Part shown: piece after piece, positions 11,267 through 23,404 of the stretch | Position numbering within the stretch: position 1 is the first letter of the stretch | How the letters are laid out: each line of letters begins with the position of its first letter | Assembly: GCA_029532625.1 (NCBI GenBank) | Contig: JARFXM010000004.1 | Span: 558,001-622,000 of the forward strand | Length of the DNA stretch: 64,000 nt | Source of the DNA: Lomentospora prolificans | Lineage: Eukaryota; Ascomycota; Sordariomycetes; Microascales; Microascaceae | Direction: 5' to 3' | Made by a program: the position numbers and the translations under genes | Notes under the pieces: model-generated | The model's input: the letters and a program-made list of their open reading frames with translations, nothing else | What the model was told of the DNA's origin: nothing | The model's database searches: none

Positions 11267-13972
11267 AGGGAGGAAAGAGGTGGGATCTAGTGGACGAGAC
11301 GCGGGTCGGAGATGGCGTTAATAAATCGACGGATCTCGGGTTGCTACGGAGATGTAGGGATGGGTGGAAGGCGTACTAGGAAAATGACAGTTGATGCAAC
11401 AGTGGTTTATGATTCCCATCGGGGTGGAGATACCAAACCAGTACGATCCTTAGTTATTTTCTTGAGTGACCAAAAGTTGGCGTTATCTATAAAAATCAAG
11501 CAATCAGTATAACGTTAAATATCAATAATTCAAATAGGCCAAAGTCAGTACCAGTCCGATTTCCATCGTCGTTGATTAAAAGTTGATGAATATGGTCTAG
11601 GGTGGAAAATCTCGGAGGGTGCAGGGACTGGCGCCTCGCGGTTGGTGCTGTCTAGATAGACTCTTACGAAAGCAGTCTTCGTCCATTTTTGGGTTGCTGA
11701 GAGCTGTCACTTGACGCTCTGACCGGAAAAACAAAGAGATTAATAAGACTTGACGGGCTCTAGGAGGAAATCGGCTAGATTCGCTCTTGGACCACACCCG
11801 TGAAAGAACCTTGACCTTGGGTTCCAAGTTTGTGGGACATAATGTTGGAGGACATATACTACCTGAATAGTCTGTCAAAGTGGCGGTGATGGCCGCCGAC
11901 TCGAGAGACGAGTGGTAGTTGGAAGGCGTCCTTGAATGGGATCTTAAGCAGTGGTTCGGCTTTCTAAAGAGCACCCTGAACGAGAAGCGATGTCCGATAC
12001 TTAATCGGGAACTCCTTATCAGTTGTTAGTGCGACTTTGAGGCTTTCTTTCCTGTTAGGAAGCTCGTAGGCGATTCCGCAGATGCCTAGTCCACGAACCC
12101 CTAATGATGGCATATCCCAATGCGGTTCGTTTGTTAGGGGGGCCGTTGTCTGTTAGTCGTGTCGAGAATATTTCCCAGAGAGTGTCCATTGCCTTCTAGG
12201 CAACTATAAAAGTGTTGACCTGATATGGATACTCGAGACTCTAGATCGTGATAAAGGAAGTGGTGCGATACACTATGGTGACGAGTTTACTCATGCAGCA
12301 TCCAACTTGCTGGAATAAAAGATAGGTGACCTGGTTGCGAAGAAGTTCCGTAGAACGCGATGGGAATCCTAGACAACACATGGCTGTGAATCATATTAAA
12401 TATATCGAGCTGCTCCTTCCATTTCTGGAGATATTCCACATAGCCAATATACATCCTCTTTGAGAAGTGCTACTCGAGCATGCGGAGTCCACCAAGTCAA
12501 TCTACAAGCCAGCTATTATGCCTCAAGCCGTCATCCCAACTCGAAGCATGACTTGACCCTCCTACAATCAGTCTTTTTCTCTAAACCTTGCCTCGCCATT
12601 TTGTACTGGAGAGTCTGAGTTGACGCCCATGGTATCGAATCTGTCCTAGGCGGCCCAAGCTCTCGAACGAAAGACGCAGAACTTGCTCAACTTACCCAAA
12701 ATGCCCAAGAAGAGACCTCAACTTAAGCCCAGAAAACACGTCTCTAGGTTCTGGATTTCGACAAAGCTTGCCCCTTTAAATCTGGGGAACGTTTTATCGT
12801 TGACAAAGATTGTTTACTCCGCCTACAGCAATGATCACTACTTGCCCAGACTCGACATCGACCCCGAGCTGTGGCATATTACGCTTGGCCAAATGGATGT
12901 GGATTCCTGTATGCGCCTCGAGGGAGACTGCAGACAGTGAAACCCCTCCAGAGCTTGTTAACGGGGATCTTATGAGCCAGTAAAGTTTGCACATATTCCA
13001 CAATAGTTTATCGATCACTTTGAGGGAGCATTCAAGTTGCAGGCTAGGCATTCATCGCGTGTAGAGGGATGGATATTATTTTGGTCACAATACTTCTATA
13101 TAAGGCTTTGAGACAAAGAGGGATTATCCAATTGCTAACTTAATAATAGCTCAGCATATAAACCAATAGGACATCAACCATTCAGCTTTTCTTCAAACTA
13201 GCATAGTTTTTGGCGTAGATTCATTCTAAGTTCACTTTACCAAATGCCTTGCTTCCCCCTCTTCCACTCCCTCCCATAGTTTCCCTTCTTTTTTTCTTTC
13301 CTTTTGTTCGCCTCACAAGTAAGAACCGTAAACCATTTGTGGATCACAATGGTTCGTACTTCAGCGTACGGATCTTAAGTTGGGGGTTTCGGCGGGCGAA
13401 GAGCCTGCGGCGGCTTCGGAGGTGAGTCAGAGACGCGCGATTCTATGATTAACGCCTCGCTGGGCAAAGCTCCCGAGATCTTATTGGGTGGCTAAGTGCG
13501 CTGCAAGCTAAGGCGAACCCTATACAACCTCATCGGCGGCAGCCTCAATTCCCCGACATAATTAACTCCAGGTCACGTTCCATTCCCTTTGGGAAGAATC
13601 GTTCACAGAATCCCAAAAGTTCCGCAAGATATAACTCGTACCATACTCACAGGAGGGTTCGGCATTGGATGGAGAGGCCCTTAGCAGTGATTATTCTGCG
13701 GAGAATCCGTCTTAGGGGAGTGAGCATTTTACGATTATACAGGATATTGCGTTAGAGACGCGGGTTTAAAGGAATGAAGGAAAACAAGACCCGACCTATG
13801 GACTTGTCTAGAATTACGTCTTGTTCGGAATGTCTCGTAACCTAGTAGGACGAGGTCTTGGCGTTTCAGAGGCAAGAGGATCCGGTTGCTTTCATTAGTG
13901 AACGTTCAAATTAAGCGTACAGTTATGCCCATAGACTAGCTTTGATTTCCAATAGTACAGGTATCATCCAAA
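11267..13972. other. Spacer, no gene recognised
   Basis: Only short ORFs occur. One at 12683-12940 (+, 85 aa, with a segment LDIDPELWHITLGQMD) has a gene-like composition but no supporting exons, and may be an eroded fragment. Nothing else is recognised. Confidence 0.5.
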
Positions 13973-14782
13973 ATGAGGTCCAGATTCCTGCTTGCCATAG
14001 TAGTCTTCTGCAGATCTCTGGGACTTCTCTATTGCCTCATGGAAGGGTCTAAGACTGGAGATCCACTTATCAGCCAGCCCTGGAGGACATCTGTACATTC
14101 CACTCGCTCTCGGTGCATTAGGATTAAAGTTGTTCGTGTTCAACACCTGAATCACGGCTAACCTTCTAACACTATCCGCGCGGTCCTGCTAACTATCCCG
14201 CCGAACCATAGAGAACTAGCAAGACGGTGACGACGATAGAGACAGTGACTCAATTTCCAACCCTATCCGAGGACCAAGTCCAATCCGAGCGCCCCACGAC
14301 ATCGCACATCTTCACTGTTGTGCGTGTACCGAAACAAATACTGCTTCTCTTGCGCTAGTGCGTGCTTGTCTTTGTTAGAGATAGGGCTAATACTGGTATA
14401 GACCGAGCAAGTGACCATTTCTGATCTTGTCAACAGCGTCAGCGCCGAAACGATTAAAATATCTGCTCACCTGACAACCGTAACTACCATATCCCCGCTA
14501 CTCTGACCGTTCCAGGAGATGGATACATTGTTACGGTAGCCGGCGAGACTGTGACAGTTATTACTCTCTCGGCAGTCGAAATCACCGTGACTACGCCGGT
14601 AACCGAGCAGGTCCTGGTCACTATCCTAACCCCTACTTGAGGTGTACATTGGCGGCAGCCGGTACGTCTATATTACCACCATCACTAGTCCAACTTACGT
14701 CCCGGTGCCTGTTTTGAACGGCGGGGATCCGTTCGTAGCGGCCGGCAGATACTGTGTTTATTATTATTCGACTGGTGGCTAG
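13973..14782 (+). pseudogene. Eroded gene for a secreted Val/Thr-rich wall-type protein
   Basis: An ATG at 13973 opens with MRSRFLLAIVVFCRSLGLL, which resembles a signal peptide, and stays open to 14161. Downstream, Val/Thr-rich stretches of the kind found in fungal wall proteins appear in shifting frames: TVTTIETVTQ at about 14224, then YIVTVAGETVTVITL and VEITVTTPVTEQVLVTIL at 14524-14637 ending in TGA, then YVYITTITSPTYVPVPV from about 14670 and closing at about 14782. At least two frame changes and several stops interrupt it, so it looks dead. Linking the signal peptide with the Thr-rich part is inference. Alternatively, several introns could rescue parts of it, but I found no consistent set. 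Confidence 0.5.
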
Positions 14783-15044
14783 ATTCCAGCCTTCTGGTAG
14801 AGCGTACAGCCAGTTAAATATCGATAATGTTGTCTTGGAAAGGGTGGACGGGTGATGGTTTTGGATTCATGTTTGGATGTGGGAGAAGTTGCGTGTAGCA
14901 TGGGAAAAATTATGAACAGGTTTGGACTTATACCGATGGGACTAGCCCTTCATCCAATTAAAGCAAACAGGTTCCTTGCTGCGTTGCTCTCGATTATCAA
15001 TAAACTCTGAGTGGAGGAAATCAAAAGTCGCCTGGGCGAATCCG

Positions 15045-16358
15045 CTACAACCATGGCTGCGCTTCTGCAGGAAACAACAGTGGATTGCCATCTGAGTGTG
15101 CTCGAATCCTTTGTTCGGAATAAGGATGAAACGTGCCGTCATAGAACGAACCGACCTCGTTGAGCGGTCCACAATAGATCCAATAGCCCTCTCCGGTCCG
15201 ACCACGCTCCTCAATCTCAACTTCAAAAGGATACCAAATCTTCCAGTCAAGAATATTCTTCGCTATCTCTCCCTTTACCAGGCGCTTTCTGCTCTCATCG
15301 TTCTCCCTTTCATTATACGTCATTCCGCAAAAGGCCACAAACAGGCACCTCTCCACAGAAATGTTGAAGTCCTGTAACCCTCTTACCCTCTTACTCGATT
15401 CTAACAAGGGATCGAGAAGGACTGCTCTGATCTTGTCTAGACACTCGCCAGGCCACTCTCGATCAACATACATTACTCCGTTCAGGGCAATATGTAGACG
15501 GCGGAGGCAAGGGAAGGCGCGCGGAATCAGGTCTAGGTTCTCCCTAAAACGCGAGCGACTCTCCGTTTCATCTGAGCCATCGTGTGAGCCGAATAGAGTA
15601 AAATTCCACTTCATGTCTAACAATGTTACCCGGCGCATATCAGGACCGGTCAATATGGGCGCGCTTGGAACAATGTATTGTCTGAGCAGAGCGTCAATCA
15701 GAGGCTCACTTTCGACAAAGAAGGTGTCTGTTGAATACAGGACATCGGTTGCATCCATATACCTACAAACAAAAAGTTATTAAGTTTTGTCATGTTCAAT
15801 CTGCTAATGGCCTACCTACCCTTGCTTGCACGAGAGCAAAATTCCCTTGGCTCCGACTTGGCACCTCTCAGCCATTAGCTCGGGCCACGCGTCGCACGGC
15901 GGATCTCCAGCCAAACATCCGTCTATCCACGGTGGATAGTTGAATTTGTGGCCCGGAGATCCGGGTAAGTTTCGGTGGCAAACGCAGCTATACCACTTCC
16001 AACCGCGGAGGTTCGATGGTAGCATGGGCAGTCGCGTGGCCGGTTTAGGTCTGTAACAAGGGGGGTATCCGCCATGGGCAGGTTTTACTCCGCCGGCCGT
16101 CTCTTCGGTATACAGCGGAGGTCGGAAACGGAAATCAATATGGATAGTGAGTCTGCCAAACGCTTGCCGGAGGATCTCGAAACGTAAGTCTGAGCTCAAG
16201 CTTAGGAAGGCAGACTGCCCTTGCGGAGCGGGCTGCCAGCTGCGCGGTTCGGGTGATGACAGGACTAGTGAGGGGATGGGTGGCAGTGTTGAGGGGCCAA
16301 CCTCTTCATCGGGCGATCGGGTTTCATCTCTTCGCAACCATCGTCGAAGGCGGTGCAT
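15045..16358 (-). CDS. DUF7730-type fungal protein of unknown function
   Basis: Two exons are read, 16358-15820 and 15762-15045, joined across a 57 bp intron (GTAGGT...TTTGTAG), giving 418 aa. The join makes ILLSCKQGYMDATDVLYST, which matches the typical DUF7730 core (GALGLLLSCRQIYAEAIDVLYSTNTF-like). Upstream, the segment LSLSSDLRFEILRQAFG, near residue 50-65, resembles the F-box-like helix that often opens this family. The N-terminal 45 residues are basic then Pro/Ser-rich. No signal peptide or membrane segment is seen. Function of the family is unknown; it is greatly expanded in filamentous ascomycetes. Splice sites and frame are consistent, so the gene may be live despite its relic-rich surroundings. 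Confidence 0.8.
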
Positions 16359-17937
16359 GGTAATAATAGTGGGTAGTTAATAGTGAAGCGTTTGGAGGCT
16401 CGTGATCGGTATGGTATTTGACGTTTGCACCTCGTCGAGAAGAATGAGGAGAGGAACACCCGACTCAGTCTAAGCACACATCTCGAGATAAATTGATGTT
16501 CTTAATATCGCTGGCGCTGGAGACACTGGCATGGCTGGTTGAAGGAGGCATGGTGTCGGGAGAATCACCGGCTTTATTGACCAAGACCAAACCGGACATG
16601 CGAGATTATATAATATTCAACAACGTCCACTTCAATTCTAACGCTGTCGGCAAAGGCAAATTGACCGCAATCCACTTCTGCTCCTGGGCTGGAATAACTC
16701 GGTCTGGTGATTATGAAACTACGAGTACTATGATGCCAGGTTTGTAGAGGAGGAAATAAGAAAAAAAGGAAAAAAGGAAAAAAAGAGGTGGGAGAACAAA
16801 ATCGTTTGATGTTCGAAATTTAGCACGGTCTCTCCAAAATCAATGAATGCATGCAGGGCTGGCGGAGGAATAGAGATGGCGCTGCTGAGTGTCCTGTTTC
16901 TAGAGGGTATTAAGGATTGTCGTGATGTAGGCTTGAGATGTCCACTCCGCAAAGCCAGCGAGCGGGCTTGGCTTGGGTCCCTCTAGCGCCAGTCTGGCAG
17001 TGTGTGCCTGGCACGCTCATCGTGCTTGAGTAGTGAATTCTGCCTAGGCTGGCACTTTAAGCTGTCTCCTTGACTGCCATGTTGTTTGTTCCGGAATTAG
17101 ATAGGATATCAATTGATGTCTAACCATCTCTCTGACGTCGTGACGGCCCATTGCGCACCATCCACAAAACCCGCCATTTCCTTTGGGAAGCATCAACGGA
17201 GAACATGAACGTGGCATGGGTAGTGTTAGGCATTCTTGGTGGGATGAGCCAGCCAGGCGCTGGGCAGCGACGAATTCCGGAGTTGGATATATTGACCGAC
17301 CCGCACAGCCCCCTGCAACTAGATCAAGAAGAGCAAACAGAGACACCACTGGCCTGGCCTGGCTGTCCAAATTCGGCAAGCACAGCGCCAGCATGGCTCC
17401 CAGGATTCGAGATAACTATTGCTGGCCTTGCGGGCGGGTCGCACCCACCAAAAACAAACACGAGGAGGAAGCGAACGACACAAGAGGTCCACGCTTATAA
17501 TTCTATGTAATTCCGAGCCTTGGAGAGGGGATCAGGGAGCCCGACGCCGCTTTTTGAGTGATACTTTAAATGCTGCTGAAATAACGAAAACCAGCTCGGC
17601 TAAAACAGGCGACGGTTGAATAGTCTCAACAACCCACAGTGCTCAAGTGTCGCCTTCCACCAGTATCAAGAAAGCCCGACGCTGGCTGGCTGTCGATACG
17701 TGCGTCGACATAATGGCCAGGCCACCCAATCCGCCAGCCCGCCTCCTGATTGATCGCTCATCGACTCCGATGCGCCCCCACGCTGGCCACTTTGGTTTTG
17801 TTCTAGAAGGACTGCCAGCCTGGCAAGCGAAACCGGGGCTTGCGTCCTGAGTGAGTGAGCCCGTCACACGACCCCTAAATCTGCCCCAGCTGAAGCGGAA
17901 GAAGTGAGGCGCAGCCAATAAAACCACACTCCAGTCC

Positions 17938-17983
<46 letters not shown>

Positions 17984-18324
17984 AAAAAAATGGGTGTCAG
18001 TTGTTCGCCTTATTCTTCGCAAAAGGCGCTCATCTGCAACCGGCGCGCTTCAAAAAGGCCATGTCTACCCAGCACTCTTCTCTCAGTCATCCCTTCAGAT
18101 CCAACTTATTGATTAGAACAGCTTCGGCGTTCCGTAACTAATAGGGATCCATATCCACGTCATTGCCGCCTCCGGTCGTTGCCATTGACTCCCATGCGTA
18201 TGGCTGGCAACCACTAACAAGAAGAACTTCAAAACCGCTATCGCATCCTGACGCGGCACCAATATCGAGATTGCTCTGTTACCTACCAATACACTCAAGT
18301 CTTGCTCCAAAACCAACCGGCAAG
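16359..18324. other. Spacer rich in GCCAGC/GCTGGC words, no gene
   Basis: No coherent coding region is seen. The stretch from about 16950 to 17850 carries repeated GCCAG/CTGGC words, and a 43-bp A run lies at 17939-17981. Confidence 0.55.
17939..17981. repeat. Poly(A) tract, 43 bp
   Basis: Uninterrupted 43 A, then G and 8 more A. No retroposon coding sequence is recognisable before it. Confidence 0.95.
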
Positions 18325-19985
18325 ATGGCGTGGGGTGTTCCCAGCTGCATCGTGCGCTTCTTGTGCCACATCCCCTTGGCAATGATGGGGTTCAACATGC
18401 TGAGCTACTACAAGTTATTCGAAGGCTCTGACATTCTCCCTTATGTCGACGGCGGCCAAGATTTCATCCACGGCTCACACATCCTTGCTATATCCGTACG
18501 TGCCTCCCAACGTTTCCAACTCCAACTCTTTATCCCCACGCAGAATGTAATAATAGCTCATTGGTTCACTCGCAGGGTATCGTCGCGTGGGCATACAACT
18601 TCTTCTGCTTTGCCGCTACCAGTATCTGCTCTGGCCTTTTTCTGGCCTTCTTCGGTACCCTCGACTTAACTATCGCCCTAGTCTTCTACCTCGGCATTAA
18701 AGACATCACACACTTCCTCCCGACCTCGTACGCCGGCTGCGAGGGCGCTGAGAACTACAGAAACACCTCCGACGGCCGCAACTTCTTTTCTCAGTACGCC
18801 GAGGACGACAAGTCCGCGTATGATGTCTGTCATGACATGGTGTTTTTTTGGTATTTCAGCATTTCCATGGCGTAAGTTCGAGTTTTCCCCTAAATACCAA
18901 TCGGTTTCGGGTGCTTCACTAGAGATGCTCATGATCTGATCAGGGCCGTGTACGCTTTTTGCGGGGTTCTCAATATCACTCTCGGTATATGTAGCTTCGC
19001 CTCGAAGAGAAGGTCTGGTTCTATCCGCAAGTTTTTTGCGTCTTTTGGCCGGTTTATCGCCGGTGGTTTCAAATCGATATGCTCGGCGCTGCTCCTCGTC
19101 ACTGTCTCGACAGGCAAGGGTGTCTTGCTCCCATTCCGATATATCTATACGGGCAGCAGGAAGGCTGTCAAGTACACTTACCTCACTACCGCATTCTATT
19201 TCCACTACGCTAGGAAATACATTCGCCACCTCGGAACCAAGGACCTCGTCAAGGCAAGGACCAAGAAAAGCAGTCTCAACCACGTACAGAGAACGGACAG
19301 CGAAGAAACCCTCGTTACAGCTGTGGGCGAGTTCAAGATTCTCGAACTCATGGCCGACGCCGTGCACCATGCCGACCTAGTTAACCTTAGCATGGCTTCT
19401 AAAGGAGTACACGAGGCTATGGGTGGGATACTAGATAACATGAAGCCGTATACTTGCGATGACGACTCCAAGTCGGAGTGCGCCGTTTGCAGCATGCAAG
19501 TCTGCAATGTAAGTCCCTATTGAATTCCTATGTATGACCTACCGCAAAACTACATCTCTCAGAGTACTAAAGTGTAGTCATGGCAGTCCTGCAAAATTGA
19601 CAAGTTCATCCCCATGTCGGCCACATCTATCCACAGAAAGACCTGCCAGCCTTACTGCACGAAATGCTACCGTCAATCCTTCTTCAGTAATAACCCCCAC
19701 GACGTCCATCGCACTCGCTCACGCCACACATGGACGTGCAACACAAAGGAAGCCTTGGGCGAGAACGTCTCCATCTGCCGCCTCTGCGCGGACCTTACAC
19801 CCGAAGAGATTACGGAGGCTGTTGAGAAGAAGGAGCGTGCAGACATACATAAGACTGGAAACCTCCCTCTCACTTGCGACAGGTGCAAGGCGTCGCTGCC
19901 AAAGAGTGGAGCTAGGTGGTGGGTTTGCAGCGGCTGTAACTGTGAGTGCAAGGACTCCGTTCATCCCGCCTGGGGGGTGGCTTGA
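18325..19985 (+). CDS. Membrane protein with MARVEL-like helices, F-box-like segment and Cys-rich C-terminus
   Basis: Four exons are read: 18325-18495, 18576-18871, 18944-19508 and 19578-19985, giving 479 aa. All introns are GT-AG and the frame is kept throughout. The N-terminal ~185 residues have about four hydrophobic segments (CIVRFLCHIPLAMMGFNML; ILAISGIVAWAYNFFCF; FLAFFGTLDLTIALVFYLGI; MVFFWYFSISMAAVYAFCG), with a Cys-bearing loop between the third and fourth, like a MARVEL layout. Next comes a basic stretch, then ILELMADAVHHADLVNLSMASKGVHEAM, which resembles an F-box. The C-terminal third has many CxxC pairs (CAVC, CTKC, CRLC, CDRC, CSGC), suggesting zinc ribbons. I do not recognise the whole architecture. 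It could be two genes joined by my model, though exon 3 spans helix 4 and the F-box-like part in one open frame. Confidence 0.65.
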
Positions 19986-20136
19986 TGGAGGGGTCCGACT
20001 AGGAGACGAGCTTATATCCAGGGTATTTATGATTATGATTTATTATGTATAGACTTTGATAGCATTCATAGCGCTTTAGGTACTATATGATAAATAGTAT
20101 TACGAGATTCATCGATACACTAGATTCTCCGCATAA

Positions 20137-21358
20137 CTAGGAGAGGCCAAAGTGCTCAAAAAAAGTTCTAATACCTTCGCATTCTGGCCGCCTCAAGCAT
20201 TCGATACCCCTCCCCAACTTACTTTGCGTCCCGCTGTCGGGAGTGTAGAGGCCCAAATAAAAGAACGCCACACTCAACGGGAACACAAGGAGGTGGTGCC
20301 GGAACCGTCCGACATTGGGGTGAAAGACTATCAACGCGGTCGTAAGGAATTGTTGGCATGCAATGTCGGGATCCCGGTGGCAGGAACGTAGATGCTCTTG
20401 AAGATCCACAGGGATTTCGACCGCGACATGTATGGCGAGTAGTGGACCCAGAATAAAGGCAGAGAGTATGATGGAAGCGGCCCAGTAGACGGTCATCAGG
20501 TTGGCAGCCGAAATACCCGCTACGGAAACGCTAAAACCTAGATGATCATCCGCCAAAGGTAACTTGGATACCGCCTCGGGTGCGTACAGTACCTCGTGCG
20601 CCACCGGGACAAGAGTCCATCCACGTGCATGTAGCCTTCCAACATGATCTGAGCTAGTTGTATCTTGACTCTAGGCTCGGGATTTCGTGAGGCATCGTCA
20701 ATGCGGTGGAACAGAAAGGGGATTTCGACAAGAACATCAACAATATGGTCTCTTGGGCTCTTGGCATGTCGACTCCACGGGATACTTTTCCAAGCAGATT
20801 GCGGAGAAAAGGACGGCTTTCTTGCTCGTAAAGCCTGTGAAGCCTAGAAAAGTCTATCAATTAGCCTCAAGTAATCTGCAAATGAAAATTGCATGTATTA
20901 TCTTACCAAGTGTAGCCTCCCACCAACATATAACCTATGGCCGTGGCCGGTAATGTATGCCTCGGGCCCCTGAGCAACCATGAGAGCCTCGTCCCCGAGG
21001 ACATGCGCGGTCTAGTTGCACAGCTGCTGTGGCTCGTTGCGTCCATCATGTCCGAACATTGTCTACTCCCGAATCAGAATGATTGAACTAACAACGGAAG
21101 AAAAGAAGAAAATGTTGCAGAGGAATTCTGTGCTTTCATCCAGCGAGCTCGGGTGGGATGGGAGAAGTACCAGTTCCAGGTGTACAGGACGGCGACAGAA
21201 GAGAACAACGTTGCCATTCGATGGAGGTTAGACGCAGTCATGGGTAGTGGCTTTTCTCTAGCTCTCAGGTAGGCATCGTTCCTCTCCTCTATGCAGCAAC
21301 TATCGCAATCGCAGATGCTAACCTGTAAGCCCTTAGTTCGCTTGGGCCAGATGATCAT
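20137..21358 (-). pseudogene. Probable broken gene for an unrecognised membrane protein
   Basis: Coding-like pieces appear in series on the minus strand. They are a segment from 21358 (MIIWPKRTKGLQ, later ATLFSSVAVLYTWNWYFSHP), a segment near 21050-20912 (GDEALMVAQGPEAYITG) preceded by an in-frame TAG, a plausible intron (GTAAGA near 20910 to TCTAG near 20856), then RLHRLYEQESRPFLRNLLG down to a stop near 20654. Last is a hydrophobic C-terminal piece, 20604-20137 (ANLMTVYWAASIILSAFIL), ending with a Cys/Arg tail. Frames disagree near 20600-20660. I cannot name the family. It may be a live gene with introns I failed to place, but the in-frame stop and frame change favour decay. Confidence 0.4.
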
Positions 21359-22848
21359 GTTATATATAATAACGGAACTGATTTCCTATTAATCAATGAG
21401 TCCACTGGTCTAATCAACGAGGTGTATCTTGCTTAAGACTTGATTACCTTTTTCAGTGCTCAGAGATTGACAGCGATTAATACAGCGTAGTTGGCCACGG
21501 CCCATGCGGCAATACACAACTTGAACTTTTCGAGTTCCCCCACTATTTAGAGATATCCGCTAGTGGTTGTTCGGCTCATTATAGATAGATATCCGTGGGT
21601 CCAAGGAACTCGAATTTGAGCTGGCAGATGCTTTCTCAAAGGGAGTTAGGTACAAATATTGAATGTTGAGAACGGTGGTGGGATAACGAGTTATTGTCGA
21701 ACGGTTTGAAAGGAGCCAGGGTCAATTTGTAAAGTTGAAGGAATGCGTGGGATAATTCTGAGTCTCAGCTAATGATTGGTTTATCCTTCGTAACTGAAAA
21801 TGACTTCAGAAAAGGTGGTATTAGCCTCGCCGAGACAATACTAATGTATCAATTCCCCGTCTTCACATATATCTACCAGTTAGGTCGATGCATAAGTAAG
21901 AAGTTTATACTCAACACGTTCGTTTCTACTCTCCCTAAACTTAGACAACTATCGCCCTAGGTGACATAAACTCCCCACCGGCGGTCATCGCCTTCATCAT
22001 TCGCTCCATAGTCGGTGACGACGTCATCACTGAGTCAATTAAACTGCAAGCTGTATGTAGTATGCCCCTAGAACATCAAAGACACCGAAGGAAGTGGAGG
22101 ACGCGGCCCAGGCTATACAAACACCCTATTCAGCGCAGAGCTCGGGCCCAGTCGTTGTCCAGGTATTGCGGGAACCCAGCTTGAATTGGTCAAAAGGCTG
22201 CTCTAGCGCAGACCGTACCAAGAAAAAAAAAAGCCTCGCGCTCCACACCGCCGTCCGAGTTGAGGACATCGCTCTGCTCCGCTATATCTTCTTTTCCGTT
22301 CACTCAAAAGTGGTATTGTAGAGTAAACTACCCAAGAATGTTACTGCTGTGGCGCGACGAGCGGTCTCGCGCCCTCTTGCTGGCCATAATGTCTTGGAAC
22401 TCTTGGAGTGCTGCAGGTCCGAGTCAATGAAACTGTCTCACAACCGCCAGCAGCAAATTAATCAACAGCACGACGGATTTCCCGAGCCTGATCTAGATTG
22501 ATCCACTCATGTCACCTCCCCTTGACGCCGAAAAGCCCAATACTCCTTTCCATTCTATTGGGAACTTGGAGCGGTGCTGCAGACAAGTGCCACTAGTAAA
22601 CTGGCTGAGCCCTCCCTGTGAGTGCGAACCAGCGGGCAACTATTTCGTGTTAACACAACTCGAACGGCCGACGATAGAGTGGGCACAACAACCGATATTA
22701 AGGATCAGCAACTATTCTCCCACTCTCGGTTTAGCGCAAGGAACTAGACCGCGTGAAAATTCCCCACGAAACAAGCCTCAGCACCGAATCTTGAGTATTT
22801 TGACGTCCTTGCGCGTTGGGGAGAAGAAACAACGGGAGACTGGGGCCT
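21359..22848. other. Spacer, no gene recognised
   Basis: AT-richer DNA with short ORFs only, none with a recognisable product. Confidence 0.5.
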
Positions 22849-23404
22849 CGGACCCTAATATGCGAGATGTTGTGGACAATATTCAAGACAAGGCTCACGA
22901 CACGGGAGGAGACCCATGCAAAGGTCCGGCACGACCAGCACGCCATGGAGAAAGGTCAATCCGGACTAAGTCAACTGTAATGCCGATAGCGCCACCAGGG
23001 ACTCAGATAGCATCTTCAACTATCATTGTGAGCAACTCCTGCAGCTCCGTAAGATGTGGAAGAAGCTTATCTATGGAGACCTTGAACTCTACAAAGTTGA
23101 GCACGAGCAGCTATTTGCCTATAGCCGGACGTTCAAGGGCGACAAAGACGCATATCCTAGCGTCTCTTTCCAGTTAGCCTTGGAGTTTTTGGCCCTAAAC
23201 CTCGATCGGAACCCAATGGCCGTGGAGCGTCTTCTTGGTGTCGCCCAACAGATCCGGGGAATCAGAGCGGTTTGTTTTTCAGGGAATCGCCAAGCAATCA
23301 ACGGCGTAGTTCAGCAGATCATTCCCGTTGATACCCACAAACTGAATGCCCTGCAGCAGGGCAGATACCAACTCCACTGCCGACCAACTTGGGGTTGCCC
23401 ATGA
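22849..23404 (+). pseudogene. 3' relic of a GH13 alpha-glucosidase (maltase) gene
   Basis: Segments match the C-terminal part of fungal GH13 maltases in the correct order but in different frames. First is MRDVVDNIQDKAHDTGG (from 22860), corresponding to the region just before the family's RTPMQW motif. Then MQRSGTTSTPWRKVNPD (from 22916), like PMQW...KPWMRVNPNY, with an in-frame TAA at 22967-22969. Then NADSATRDSDSIFNYH and LLQLRKMWKKLIYGDLELY (about 22979-23095), like DPDSIFHYYRKLIQLRK...LVYGDFEL, followed by HEQLFAYSRTFKG. A frame change near 22910 and the stop make it non-functional. The catalytic N-terminal barrel is not recognisable upstream. Family call is by motif memory and could be checked quickly. 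Confidence 0.6.

Noticed and set aside
17840..17981. Poly(A) tracts as 3' tails of one LINE family
   Set aside because: The sequences just before the A43, A41 and A35 runs do not resemble each other and contain no reverse transcriptase remnants.
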